34,424 bases of DNA from Bacillota bacterium (GTDB lineage: Bacteria > Bacillota > Clostridia > Lachnospirales > CAG-274), in the NCBI GenBank assembly GCA_017543265.1, contig JAFYGI010000013.1, positions 1 to 34,424 of the forward strand. Direction: 5' to 3'. The stretch's first letter is position 1; every line of letters begins with the position of its first letter. Below, in pieces: positions 1-8,817 of this stretch. The translations under genes were made by a program, and so were the position numbers. The notes beneath the pieces were generated by a model. The model was not told the DNA's origin, ran no database searches, and saw only the letters and a program-made list of their open reading frames with translations.

Positions 1-122
1 AGACCGAAAGCAAGCGCTATGCCGACATAGCCTGCGCCCAGACCGTTTGTTGCGGCAACACCGCAACCGAAGGTAACAAGCACTGCCGTGCCGAGAAATT
101 CAGCCAAACATTTTTTAACCAT
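1..122 (-). CDS. Aquaporin/glycerol facilitator (MIP family), N-terminal fragment
   Basis: Only the first 40 codons lie in the window; the gene runs off the left edge. The start is the ATG at 122-120 (minus), with a strong AAAGGAGGAA ribosome binding site just upstream (127-137). The visible protein begins MVKKCLAEFLGTAVLV and continues with a GCGVAA segment and a G-YVGIALAFG segment. This is the pattern of transmembrane helix 1 and the approach to helix 2 of the MIP family, channels that pass water, glycerol or other small neutral solutes across the cytoplasmic membrane. The NPA pore motifs are outside the window, so substrate type cannot be decided. It is transcribed away from fprA. Confidence 0.8.
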   Translation of the reverse strand, partial: MVKKCLAEFLGTAVLVTFGCGVAATNGLGAGYVGIALAFG

Positions 123-158
123 AAATGATTCCTCCTTTGTAGTTCACATGCAAATACA

Positions 159-188
159 GTTATAAAATCGCTGATTTAAGGATACCAA
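159..188 (-). promoter_or_regulatory. Candidate sigma-A promoter of the aquaporin gene
   Basis: On the minus strand, TTGGTA (188-183) and TATAAC (164-159) are separated by 18 bases and lie about 40 bases upstream of the aquaporin start. Both boxes are moderate matches, so this is a tentative call. Confidence 0.35.
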
Positions 189-224
189 AAAATAATTTTG
201 CACAGTTGCTTAACGGCTCTGTTT

Positions 225-385
225 GCGATGTTCCGCCTAATGGGTCGGACGGCGGCTGAGCCGTCCAATCTCTGTCGTCGAGCCTCTACGCGCTTGGCGC
301 GCGTATCGGCAATAGGCCTCACATTCGCATGGTCGTGGCTGCGCGCCATAATGAACGCACCTGCAAATGCGCCGCCATCGGCTAA
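225..385. repeat. GC-rich, hairpin-forming intergenic segment (candidate dispersed repeat)
   Basis: The 325-base gap between the aquaporin start and fprA is AT-rich at both ends but holds a GC-rich block. It contains a perfect 7-bp inverted repeat GGACGGC/GCCGTCC (247-253 and 260-266) and a self-complementary GCGCTTGGCGCGC stretch near 290-303. Open frames cross it on both strands but have no ribosome binding site and no family I recognise, so I do not call a gene. Its texture resembles the GC-rich block at 11245-11345, and both contain GAGCCTC next to a CGC...CTTG palindrome. Confidence 0.35.
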
Positions 386-447
386 AATTATTTTTGTTTT
401 TTTGAATTTAATCAGCGTTTCCATAAGTAAAAAAACGGAGGTGCAGT

Positions 448-1614
448 ATGGAAAATACATTTGTTTCGGATTCTATTGTTTATATCGGCGTGGATGACAA
501 GGATATAGACTTGTTTGAAAGCCAGTACGAGGTGCCGCTGGGCGTATCGTACAACTCTTATCTTATAAAGGACGAAAAGACGGCGATAATGGACAGCGTG
601 GACTGCCGCAAGCAGGAAGAATGGCTTGCAAAGCTGGACAAGGCGCTTGACGGCAAAAAGCCCGACTATCTTATCGTGTCGCATATGGAGCCCGACCATG
701 CGTCAAGCTTACAGGCGGTAGCGGAAAAATACCCCGACATGGTCATTGTCATAAACGACAAGACAAAAAATATGATACCGCAGTTTTTTGATATGGACAT
801 AAGCGCACGTTCGCTTGTTGTCAAGGAAAAGGACACGCTTTGTCTCGGTGCGCATACGCTGGAGTTTTACATGGCACCTATGGTGCATTGGCCGGAGGTC
901 ATGATGACCTATGAAAAGACCGACAAGGTGCTTTTCTCGGCAGACGGCTTCGGCAAGTTCGGCGCTATAGACAGCTTTGACGAGGAGGGCTGGGCGTGCG
1001 AGGCAAGACGCTACTACTTTAACATAGTGGGCAAGTACGGCGCACAGGTGCAGGCTGTGCTTAAAAAGGTGGGCGGCCTTGATATCAAGGTGATCGCACC
1101 CCTGCACGGTCCCGTGCTGAATGAGGATCTGGGCTACTACATCGGCCTTTACGACACATGGTCAAAGTACGAGCCTGAGACCGACGGCATTTTTGTCGCT
1201 TACGGCTCTATCCACGGCAACACAAAGGCCGCAGCCGAGAAAATGGCGGAGATATTAAGACAAAAGGGCTACAACAAGGTCTCTATAGCAGATCTTTCCC
1301 GTGACGACCTGCATGAATGCGTGGAGGATGCCTTCCGCTACGGCAGGATGATAATCGCCTGCGCCACCTATGATGCGGGGCTGTTCCCGATAGTGGAGAC
1401 CTTTGTCGCACACTTGAAGAGCAAAAATTATCAAAACCGCAAGGTCGGTTTTATAGAAAACGGCAGCTGGGCACCGATGGCCGCCAAAAAGCTGCGCGAG
1501 GCCTTTGAGGGCATGAAAAATATCACCATAGCCGACACCGTTGTTTCAATAAAGTCCGTAATGAAGGATAAGGATGTTGAAATGATGGATAAACTGGCAG
1601 AAGAAATGAAATAA
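448..1614 (+). CDS. fprA: Flavodiiron protein (A-type flavoprotein, FprA family)
   Basis: A 388-residue cytoplasmic enzyme that reduces oxygen to water and/or nitric oxide to nitrous oxide, a standard oxygen-defence enzyme of strict anaerobes. The N-terminal metallo-beta-lactamase-like domain carries the di-iron motif HMEPDH (H79, E81, D83, H84), followed by MVHWPE and LHGP segments that supply further histidine ligands. The C-terminal flavodoxin domain begins near residue 250 with IFVAYGSIHGNTKAAAEKMA, the FMN phosphate-binding loop. Length is typical for FprA with no rubredoxin fusion, so a separate electron donor is needed and none is encoded nearby. The ATG has a CGGAGG site about 7 bases upstream. 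It stands alone, with its own terminator. Confidence 0.93.
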   Translation: MENTFVSDSIVYIGVDDKDIDLFESQYEVPLGVSYNSYLIKDEKTAIMDSVDCRKQEEWLAKLDKALDGKKPDYLIVSHMEPDHASSLQAVAEKYPDMVIVINDKTKNMIPQFFDMDISARSLVVKEKDTLCLGAHTLEFYMAPMVHWPEVMMTYEKTDKVLFSADGFGKFGAIDSFDEEGWACEARRYYFNIVGKYGAQVQAVLKKVGGLDIKVIAPLHGPVLNEDLGYYIGLYDTWSKYEPETDGIFVAYGSIHGNTKAAAEKMAEILRQKGYNKVSIADLSRDDLHECVEDAFRYGRMIIACATYDAGLFPIVETFVAHLKSKNYQNRKVGFIENGSWAPMAAKKLREAFEGMKNITIADTVVSIKSVMKDKDVEMMDKLAEEMK

Positions 1615-1621
1615 AAACCAC

Positions 1622-1653
1622 CCGCCGCGGGAAAGCCTGCGGCGGTTTTTTTT
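1622..1653 (+). terminator. Rho-independent terminator of fprA
   Basis: CCGCCGCGGG (1622-1631) pairs with CCTGCGGCGG (1636-1645) through one G-U pair, with an AAAG loop, followed by eight T (1646-1653). It starts 8 bases after the fprA stop. Confidence 0.9.
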
Positions 1654-1931
1654 ATATTGCGCAAAAGGCTATAGTTTTTATCCTATGGAAAAACCGCGTC
1701 TATCACATGATTTTGCAACCTTATTACATAACCTGCTTACATATCCAATTGTTAATAAAATAACTATACAGGGTGTTCACAAATTGTTCAAAAACCCCCA
1801 AACCCCCGAATTTAGGCTAAATTTTTGTTAATAATTTGCACAAAGCAAAATGCCGTCAAAAACAAAATTTACTAAAAATGCCCAAATAAATCGTCAGCCG
1901 AATTTTCAAAAATCTATTGACCCTAACACCG

Positions 1932-1940
1932 TGTTATACT
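1932..1940 (+). promoter_or_regulatory. Extended -10 promoter of the xylanase gene
   Basis: TGTTATACT is an extended -10 element (TG, one base, TATACT) about 135 bases before the xylanase start; I see no good -35 box at 17 bases. The rest of the 462-base gap after fprA (1615-2076) is very AT-rich. The presumed leader carries two copies of GAAAATTAAAGG (near 1955 and 1988), and AAAGGAG lies directly before the ATG at 2077. I see no gene or known riboswitch in this gap. Confidence 0.45.
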
Positions 1941-2076
1941 AAAATAAAACTATGGGAAAATTAAAGGATAATTAGAAAAGGGTTAAAGGAAAATTAAAGG
2001 TACATCAAAACAAAGGAATGTTACCCAAACTGTTTCTGCTGTAAGAGAAGTATATCTTAAGAAAGGAGTTTCAAAA

Positions 2077-5000
2077 ATGAAATTAAGAAAAATTGCGGCT
2101 GCGTTCACGGCTGCGGTATGCTTCACAAGCACATTTTCGGGATTTGGCATGAGTTCTGTAATGGCAGCAGTCTCAAACAATTTCGAGTGTGATTATGAAG
2201 GATGGTGTGCAAATGGCAATGCAGAGATCACAGCAGTTGAAGACGGCGTAGACGGCTCACGCGCAATGCTCGTATCGGGCAGAAAAACGGGTGAAGACGG
2301 TGCCGTTTCCGAAAAAGGCTTTTATCTTGAGGGCGGCGTAAAATACAGCTACAATGTGAAAGTCAAAGGTGAAAAAGCGGATAAATTCTATCTTACACTG
2401 CGTTGGCTCGACCCCGAAACAGGCGAGTATTCAAGCAAGGTGGTAGCACAGAAGTCTGCAAAGGCAGGCGAGTGGACTGACCTTTCTGCCAAGTTCAAGG
2501 CACCTAAGGGCAGCATCAACCTTACACTTTTCATTACATCCGACACGGTGCAGGATTTTGTGTTTGATGATGTATCGGTAACATACAGAGGCGACAGCGG
2601 TGTTGTATATGCGGCTGACAAGGGTCTTAAGGATGAATTTGCACGTTACTTCAAGGTTGGTACGGCAGTTCCCGCAAGCCTTATGTCAAACAGCAAGGCA
2701 ACCGCTATCATATTAAAGGACTTCAACTCCATCACCTGCGAGAACGAGCTTAAGCCCGACGCAACACTGGTGCAGTGGAAGTGCAGCGGCACAAATGTCG
2801 GCGTACAGATCGGCAGCGGTGCGGCATCCATCATGGATTTCTGTGTAAAGAACAATATCGGTATGCGCGGTCATACAATGGTATGGTACAGCCAGACACC
2901 CGAGTGGTTCTTTAAGGAAAACTACAACGCAAGCAACGGTTGGGTATCCTCATCCACAATGGACAAGAGAATGGAAAGCTACATTAAAAATATGTTCTCC
3001 ACTATCAAGAGCCAGTACCCCAGCCTTAACTTATACTGCTACGATATCTGTAACGAGTGTATAAGCGACGACTCCAACAGAACAAAGAACTACGGCGGCT
3101 CCCGCGCACCCGGCGTTGGCAACGGCAAGTCCCCGTGGGTACAGGTATACGGCAGCAACAGCTTTGTTGAAAAGGCATACACCTACGCAAGAAAGTATGC
3201 TCCCAGCAACTGTAAGCTTTTCTACAACGACTACAACGAATATTGGGATCACAAGCGCGACTCCATCTATTCTATGTGTAAATCACTTTACAGCAAGGGT
3301 CTCCTTGACGGTGTAGGTATGCAGTCGCATATCGCAGCCGACGGTGCAAACGGCTTCACAGGTATCAACAACTATACCACAGCATTAAAGAAGTACGCAA
3401 GCATCGGCTGTGAAGTACAGATAACAGAGCTTGATATCGACATCAAGACTTCAAGCGGCAACTACAGCGATTACGACCAGGCACAAAAGTACAAGGCTAT
3501 CTTCCAGGCTGCTATGGATGTAAACAACAGCGGCTCCAAGGGCAAGGTAACCGCAGTATGTGTTTGGGGTGTTGACGATGCTCACTCATGGGTAAATATG
3601 AACAACGACGTAGGAAGCAACCCGCTTCTTTACAACTCAAGCTTCCAGCCCAAGACAGCATATAACACACTTATAAACATGATCCCCTCATCACAGTGGG
3701 GCAACGGCTCGTCATCTAACAGCGGTTCGTCATCAAGCAGCTCGAACAGCGGCTCAAACAGCAGCTCATCAAGCAGCTCGGGCAGCGCAATGCAGCCCAA
3801 CGATTACGGCTGGTATTTTGACAGCACATTTGAAAACGGTACAGACAACTGGACGGGCAGAGGCGCAGCAAACGTTGCATCAAGCTCCAGCCAGAAGTAT
3901 GTAGGCAGCAAGTCACTTTATGTATCGGGCCGTACATCGGCATGGAACGGTGCAACAAGGTCTCTTGATACCGCAACATTCGTACCCGGCAAGGCATACA
4001 GCTTCAGCACAAATGTTAAGTATACAAGCGGCAATTCGTCCGAGACATTCTACCTCAAGCTTCAGTACAGCGCAAACGGCAACACCAATTACGCTACAGT
4101 AGCAGAGGCAAATGTTGCAAAGGGCAGCTGGACACAGCTTGCAAACAAGAGCTTCACCATTCCTTCGGGCGCAAGCAACCTTCAGCTTTATGTTGAGACT
4201 GCAAACGGTACCTGCGACTACTACATGGACGAGGCTATCGTAGCAAAGAGCGGCACAAGCATCAGCGGTGCGGGCAGCAGCTCTTCAAGCAGCTCATCAA
4301 GCAGCAACACAGGCAACACAAACACAAATACAGGCAATACAAATACAAACACAGGCAACACAACTACCTACGGCGACAAGACTTCCAAGAGCTGGAACTT
4401 CTCCGATACACAGTTCAACGGCCTGCGTACAGTAACAAGCAATGTTACCATCGACGGCATCACATTACTTGCAAACAGCAGCAAGCCTGTTTCCGTACCT
4501 TCGTCACCTCAGACACTTAACGGTACGACATATCAGTATTGCCTCGCACTCGGCGGCGGCGGTACAACAACATACCGTGCGGTAAGAGTACCCGTAAGCG
4601 GCTCTACCGTATTAAAGGTAACTGCAAGATCCACAGGTTCCGATACAAGAACACTTGCTATCGTAAACGACAGCGGCCAGCAGGTAGGCTCCATGAACTT
4701 CTCGGGCAGCCTTTCCGTAGGCGAAGTTACCATCAACGGCGACGGCAACCTTTACCTCTACTCCACAAAGAACGGTATCAACATCTATAAGTTACAGATA
4801 GATACAACAGGTTCCGTACCCGGCGGCAGCAGCAACACAAATACAAACACAAACACAAATACAAACAACAATAACAACAACGGCAACACAAACAATAACA
4901 ACAACACAAACACAAACACAAATACCAACACAAATACAAATACCAACACCAACACAAACGGTCAGGTAAACGATTACGGCTGGTATTTTGACAACACCTT

Positions 5001-6933
5001 TGAAGCAGGTAAGGAAAACTGGTCGGGCAGAGGTTCCGCAACCATTTCCACAAATACATCGGAGCACGCAGTAGGCAGCAGATCTCTCCGTGTTCAGAAC
5101 AGAGAAGCAACGTGGAACGGCGCACAGAAGTCACTTGATTCTTCTGTATTTGTACCCGGCGGCACATACAGCTTCAGTGCAAACGTTAAGTACAAGAGCG
5201 GCAACAGCACAGAGCCTTTCTACTTAAAGCTTCAGTACAATGCAGGCGGCGACACACACTATGCAACGGTAGCGGAAGCAACTGTTACAAAGGGCAGCTG
5301 GACACAGCTTGCAAACAAGAACTACACAATACCTTCAAATGCAAGCAATCTCTACCTTTATGTAGAAACAGGCAGCACAACTTGTGAGTTCTATATGGAC
5401 GAGGTCATTGTTGCAAAGGGCGGCACAAGCATTCAGGCAGCAGGCGGCAGCAGCTCTGACACCAATACAAATACAAACACAAATACCAACACAAATACAA
5501 ACACAACAACACAGACACCCGACAAGAGTGCTATGAACAGTCTTTTCTCGGGCGTGACACCCGGTTGGAGCTTCAAGAACAGCTCAAACAACAACCCGCT
5601 TTACACACAGCGTTTCGGCGCTGACCCCGGTGTTATGGAATACAACGGCAGAGTCTATGTTTACATGACAAACGACGTGTTTGAGTATGACAGCAACGGC
5701 AAGATCAAGGAAAACTCGTTCTCCAAGATCAACAAAATAAACATCATCTCTTCGGATGATATGGTAAACTGGACCGACCACGGCTGCTACACAATAGCAG
5801 GCTCCAGCGGCGCAGCTAAGTGGGCTACCTGCTCATGGGCACCCTGCGCAGCACACAAGACCATCAACGGCAAGGAGAAGTTCTTCCTTTACTTCTGCAA
5901 CGGCGGCAACGGCGTAAGCGTTGTTACTTCCGACAGCCCCACAGGTCCTTGGAGCGATCCTTTAGGCCACGCACTTATTTCACGCAGCACTGCAAACTGC
6001 AGCAACGTAACATGGCTTTTCGACCCCGCAGTTATGGTCGATAAGGACGGCACAGGCTACCTCTGCTTCGGCGGCGGCGTTCCTTCGGGCAAGGAGTCTA
6101 ACCCCGGCACAGCAAGAATAGTTAAGCTTGGCAGCGATATGATAAGCCTTGCAGGCACACCTCAGACACTTAATCCTCCTTACCTTTTCGAGGATTCGGG
6201 TATCAACAGGATAGGCAACAAGTATTACTACACATACTGCTCCAACTTTAATACAAGCGGTAACCCCTACGGTATGCAGGGCGGCTGCATCCAGTACATG
6301 GTAGCAGACAATCCTATGGGTCCCTACACCTACGGCGGTCAGCTTCTCGGCAGCACATATGCTATCGACCAGCGCGGCGGTAACAACCACCACAGCGTAG
6401 TAGAGCTTAACGGCAAGCTTTACCTCTTCTACCATACACGCCTTATGGAGGAGATCTACAATATCTCCGCAAGTGCAGGCGGTTACAGAAGCCCCATGGT
6501 AAATGCTATCAGCATGAACGGTACAAAGATGAATCAGGTATCGGGCAACAAGACAGGCGTTTCACAGCTTAAGACAGTTAATCCTTATTCAAAGGTACAG
6601 GCTGAGACATTCAGCCGTCAGAGCGGTGTAAACGTAAGCGGTACAGGCAACACGGTCGTTACGGACATCCAAAAGGGCGACTGGATAGGCGTTAAGGGCG
6701 TGAACTTCTCCAAGGGCACATCCAAGCTTACCGTAAGAGTTAAGTCCTCAAGCGGTGCGGCTATCAAGGTTTGCACAGGCAGCGAGAGCGGCAGCGCTAT
6801 CGGCTATGTACAGGTACCTTCCGGTTCAGGCTATACCGACATAACAGTACCCGTTGACAATGTAAGCGGTACAAAGGATGTATACTTTGTATTCAGCGGC
6901 AGCGTTGACTTTGATTACTGGTACTTCTCATAA
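2077..6933 (+). CDS. Secreted multidomain xylanase/arabinofuranosidase (CBM22-GH10-CBM22-X-CBM22-GH43-CBM6)
   Basis: A 1618-residue exported enzyme for xylan breakdown. Order by residue: signal peptide 1-31; CBM22/CBM4_9-like module 34-171; GH10 endoxylanase 179-540; Ser-rich linker; CBM22 575-730; Ser/Asn/Thr linker; an unassigned beta-rich module 768-910; Asn-Thr linker 920-960; CBM22 965-1122; linker; GH43 1149-1500; CBM6 1502-1618. The GH10 acid/base is E327 in YDICNEC (family norm WDVVNE) and the nucleophile is E451 in ITELDI. GH43 shows D1183 in GADPG, D1316 in FDPAV and E1372 in FEDSG, the three-carboxylate set. GH43 modules linked to CBM6 are commonly arabinofuranosidases or xylosidases. 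I see no dockerin, SLH or LPXTG signal, so release into the medium or adhesion through the CBMs is inferred. Confidence 0.92.
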   Translation: MKLRKIAAAFTAAVCFTSTFSGFGMSSVMAAVSNNFECDYEGWCANGNAEITAVEDGVDGSRAMLVSGRKTGEDGAVSEKGFYLEGGVKYSYNVKVKGEKADKFYLTLRWLDPETGEYSSKVVAQKSAKAGEWTDLSAKFKAPKGSINLTLFITSDTVQDFVFDDVSVTYRGDSGVVYAADKGLKDEFARYFKVGTAVPASLMSNSKATAIILKDFNSITCENELKPDATLVQWKCSGTNVGVQIGSGAASIMDFCVKNNIGMRGHTMVWYSQTPEWFFKENYNASNGWVSSSTMDKRMESYIKNMFSTIKSQYPSLNLYCYDICNECISDDSNRTKNYGGSRAPGVGNGKSPWVQVYGSNSFVEKAYTYARKYAPSNCKLFYNDYNEYWDHKRDSIYSMCKSLYSKGLLDGVGMQSHIAADGANGFTGINNYTTALKKYASIGCEVQITELDIDIKTSSGNYSDYDQAQKYKAIFQAAMDVNNSGSKGKVTAVCVWGVDDAHSWVNMNNDVGSNPLLYNSSFQPKTAYNTLINMIPSSQWGNGSSSNSGSSSSSSNSGSNSSSSSSSGSAMQPNDYGWYFDSTFENGTDNWTGRGAANVASSSSQKYVGSKSLYVSGRTSAWNGATRSLDTATFVPGKAYSFSTNVKYTSGNSSETFYLKLQYSANGNTNYATVAEANVAKGSWTQLANKSFTIPSGASNLQLYVETANGTCDYYMDEAIVAKSGTSISGAGSSSSSSSSSSNTGNTNTNTGNTNTNTGNTTTYGDKTSKSWNFSDTQFNGLRTVTSNVTIDGITLLANSSKPVSVPSSPQTLNGTTYQYCLALGGGGTTTYRAVRVPVSGSTVLKVTARSTGSDTRTLAIVNDSGQQVGSMNFSGSLSVGEVTINGDGNLYLYSTKNGINIYKLQIDTTGSVPGGSSNTNTNTNTNTNNNNNNGNTNNNNNTNTNTNTNTNTNTNTNTNGQVNDYGWYFDNTFEAGKENWSGRGSATISTNTSEHAVGSRSLRVQNREATWNGAQKSLDSSVFVPGGTYSFSANVKYKSGNSTEPFYLKLQYNAGGDTHYATVAEATVTKGSWTQLANKNYTIPSNASNLYLYVETGSTTCEFYMDEVIVAKGGTSIQAAGGSSSDTNTNTNTNTNTNTNTTTQTPDKSAMNSLFSGVTPGWSFKNSSNNNPLYTQRFGADPGVMEYNGRVYVYMTNDVFEYDSNGKIKENSFSKINKINIISSDDMVNWTDHGCYTIAGSSGAAKWATCSWAPCAAHKTINGKEKFFLYFCNGGNGVSVVTSDSPTGPWSDPLGHALISRSTANCSNVTWLFDPAVMVDKDGTGYLCFGGGVPSGKESNPGTARIVKLGSDMISLAGTPQTLNPPYLFEDSGINRIGNKYYYTYCSNFNTSGNPYGMQGGCIQYMVADNPMGPYTYGGQLLGSTYAIDQRGGNNHHSVVELNGKLYLFYHTRLMEEIYNISASAGGYRSPMVNAISMNGTKMNQVSGNKTGVSQLKTVNPYSKVQAETFSRQSGVNVSGTGNTVVTDIQKGDWIGVKGVNFSKGTSKLTVRVKSSSGAAIKVCTGSESGSAIGYVQVPSGSGYTDITVPVDNVSGTKDVYFVFSGSVDFDYWYFS
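4834..4960 (+). repeat. In-frame Asn-Thr microsatellite (linker)
   Basis: About 21 units built from ACAAAT, ACAAAC, ACCAAC and AACAAC encode an Asn-Thr/Asn-Asn linker between the unassigned module and the third CBM22 of the xylanase. The 6-base period makes in-frame length change by slippage likely. A shorter block of the same type lies at 4312-4362. Confidence 0.85.
5458..5515 (+). repeat. Second Asn-Thr microsatellite linker
   Basis: A shorter run of 6-base AAT-ACA/AAC-ACA type units encodes an Asn-Thr linker between the last CBM22 and GH43. Confidence 0.8.
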
Positions 6934-6944
6934 TTGCTAAAATA

Positions 6945-6974
6945 AGCGCTCGTCTTTTGACGGGCGCTTTTTTT
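6945..6974 (+). terminator. Terminator of the xylanase gene
   Basis: AGCGCTCGTC (6945-6954) and GACGGGCGCT (6959-6968) form a 10-bp stem with one G-U pair and a TTTT loop, followed by a T run to 6974. Confidence 0.9.
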
Positions 6975-7045
6975 GCGCGTTTTCGGCGCGGCCGCAGGTG
7001 TGTCCCGTTTCCCCAAAAAAACGGAAATTCCCACAAATATTAGTG

Positions 7046-7074
7046 TTGAGTTTTTGTGTGATATATGTTAAAAT
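7046..7074 (+). promoter_or_regulatory. Sigma-A promoter of the EAL gene
   Basis: TTGAGT (7046-7051) and TAAAAT (7069-7074) are separated by exactly 17 bases, about 80 bases before the EAL gene. I find no c-di-GMP riboswitch in the leader. Confidence 0.7.
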
Positions 7075-7153
7075 ACAGTAAAAGGGTATCTTTTAAAATT
7101 TACCCGAAAAAGCGGATAAAATAACACATAAAAATACAAAGGGGGTGCGTAAA

Positions 7154-8752
7154 ATGCAAAAAAGAATGACCGAGACCGAAATACTGGAAAACTTTGACAG
7201 CGCACTGCAAAACGAGGATATGTTTATACTGTATCAGCCCAAAATAAACCATACAACGGGCAGGATGATAGGCGCGGAGGCACTTCTGCGCTGGAAGCAT
7301 CCCGAATACGGTATCCAGTACCCGTCGGATTTTATACCCGTGTTTGAAAACAACGACCTTATCTACCGCGCGGATCTGTATGTGTTTGAGCGGGTGTGCA
7401 GGTTCCAGCGCAAATGTCTGGACAGCGGCGTTTCTCCCGTGCCCGTGTCGGTCAATCTGTCAAGATTTGATATTTACAAGACCGACTACATCGACGAGAT
7501 GGAAAGCATACGCAAAAAATACGACATACCCACAAGGCTTTTGCATACAGAGATAACCGAGACCTCCGCCATCGGCGGTATGGAGCTGGTGACGGACGTG
7601 CTGCAAAAGCTTCACGGCTTTGGTTATATCGTGGAAATGGATGATTTTGGCAGCGGATATTCCTCGCTTAATGTGCTTAAAGATCTGCCCGTTGATATAA
7701 TAAAGCTGGATATGCGCTTTTTCAGCGGTGAGATAGGCGGCAGGGGCGGCGCGATAATAAACGCCGTTGTACAGATGACAAAATGGCTCGATACGCCCGT
7801 TGTGGCCGAGGGTGTTGAGACGGTCGAGCAGGCGGACTATATGAAAAGCATAGGCTGCAACTATATACAGGGCTATCTTTACTCCAAGCCCGTAACGGAG
7901 GAGGAATTTCTGCAAAAGCTGAATAAGCTGGAGCATGAGCCCGTTGCCCACGCAATGAACATTATCGAAGAAATGGATGCGGGCAGATTTTGGGATCCCA
8001 ACTCGCTGGAAACACTTATCTTCAACAATTTTGTCGGCGGTGCGGTGATATTTTCCTACTATCACGGCGAGGTGGAGATACTGCGTGTCAACCAAAAGTA
8101 TATACGCGAGATAGGCATGAACATGACCGAAAAGGAAGTGCTTAATTCGCAGCCCTGGGGCACCTGTGATGCCGAAAACAAAAAGATCTACGAGGACACG
8201 ATACTGCGTGCCATAGAAACGATGGACGAGGAGACCTGCGATACATGGCGCACGGTCTGCTCCAAAATATGCGGTGAGGACAAGGTCTGCATCCGCAGCG
8301 CTATGCGCGTGATAGGCAAGGCGGATGACAGGTATCTGCTTTATGTGATGATACAAAATGTTACGGCCGAGAAAAAACGCTATGCGGAGCTTGCCGAAAG
8401 CGACCTGCGTCTTCGCGCCGCAAGCGAGCAGGCAAACATCTACGCATGGGAATACACCGTTGCGACAAAGCAGATGCGGCCGTGCTTTCGATGTATGCGC
8501 GATCTCGGGCTTCCGCCCGTTCTGGAAAACTATCCCGAGCCGGTCATAGAAAACGGTATTTTCCCTGCCGATTATGCTGATATGTACAGGGATTGGCACA
8601 AACAGATAGCCGAGGGGGTCGAGCATCTTGAGGCGATAATACCGCTGACGGTCGGCCGCGTGCCCTTCCATGTCAGATATACCACCGAATTTGACGAAAA
8701 CGGTAAGCCGCTTAAGGCCTACGGCTCCGCAACACTTGTTGTGGATGAATAA
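7154..8752 (+). CDS. EAL-domain cyclic-di-GMP phosphodiesterase with C-terminal PAS-like sensor
   Basis: A 532-residue cytoplasmic protein predicted to hydrolyse c-di-GMP to pGpG. The EAL domain fills residues 7-252 and the key positions are present: E42 in EALLRW, the TEITET segment, D163/D164 in MDDFGSGYSSL, K184 in DIIKLD and E219 in AEGVET, then QGYLYSKP. Residues 270-420 look PAS-like (VNQKYIREIG segment), and 420-532 may be a second PAS fold (YAWEYTV segment). There is no GGDEF domain and no membrane segment. The ATG at 7154 is chosen because AAAGGGGGTG sits 7 bases upstream; an in-frame GTG at 7145 lies inside that site. The sensor after the EAL domain reverses the usual order. It is monocistronic and converges on the XRE gene. 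Confidence 0.9.
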   Translation: MQKRMTETEILENFDSALQNEDMFILYQPKINHTTGRMIGAEALLRWKHPEYGIQYPSDFIPVFENNDLIYRADLYVFERVCRFQRKCLDSGVSPVPVSVNLSRFDIYKTDYIDEMESIRKKYDIPTRLLHTEITETSAIGGMELVTDVLQKLHGFGYIVEMDDFGSGYSSLNVLKDLPVDIIKLDMRFFSGEIGGRGGAIINAVVQMTKWLDTPVVAEGVETVEQADYMKSIGCNYIQGYLYSKPVTEEEFLQKLNKLEHEPVAHAMNIIEEMDAGRFWDPNSLETLIFNNFVGGAVIFSYYHGEVEILRVNQKYIREIGMNMTEKEVLNSQPWGTCDAENKKIYEDTILRAIETMDEETCDTWRTVCSKICGEDKVCIRSAMRVIGKADDRYLLYVMIQNVTAEKKRYAELAESDLRLRAASEQANIYAWEYTVATKQMRPCFRCMRDLGLPPVLENYPEPVIENGIFPADYADMYRDWHKQIAEGVEHLEAIIPLTVGRVPFHVRYTTEFDENGKPLKAYGSATLVVDE

Positions 8753-8758
8753 AAAAAT

Positions 8759-8817
8759 AAAGCGGATATGCTCTCCTTGACGGGAAAACCGTCTTTGGGG
8801 GTGTATCCGCTTTTTTT
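8759..8817. terminator. Bidirectional terminator hairpin A (GCGGATA family)
   Basis: AAAGCGGATA (8759-8768) pairs with TATCCGCTTT (8804-8813). Inside are a CTCTCC/GGGGG helix, an unpaired TT/TTT step and a GACGG/CCGTC hairpin. T run 8811-8817 on plus; the A-rich left side gives a T tract on minus. It separates the convergent EAL and XRE genes, and its right arm reaches the XRE stop codon. Confidence 0.85.

Noticed and set aside
176..460. Minus-strand frame of 94 codons in front of fprA
   Set aside because: No ribosome binding site, low-complexity Arg/Ala-rich product, and overlap with the fprA start; better explained as a GC-rich repeat-like block.
4834..4960. Periodic repeats that could be mistaken for a CRISPR array
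   Set aside because: Units are 6 bases, in frame and without spacers; they encode an Asn-Thr linker.
7460..8671. 403-codon minus-strand frame opposite the EAL gene
   Set aside because: The EAL gene has intact catalytic motifs, promoter and ribosome binding site; the antisense frame is a codon-bias shadow with no family features.
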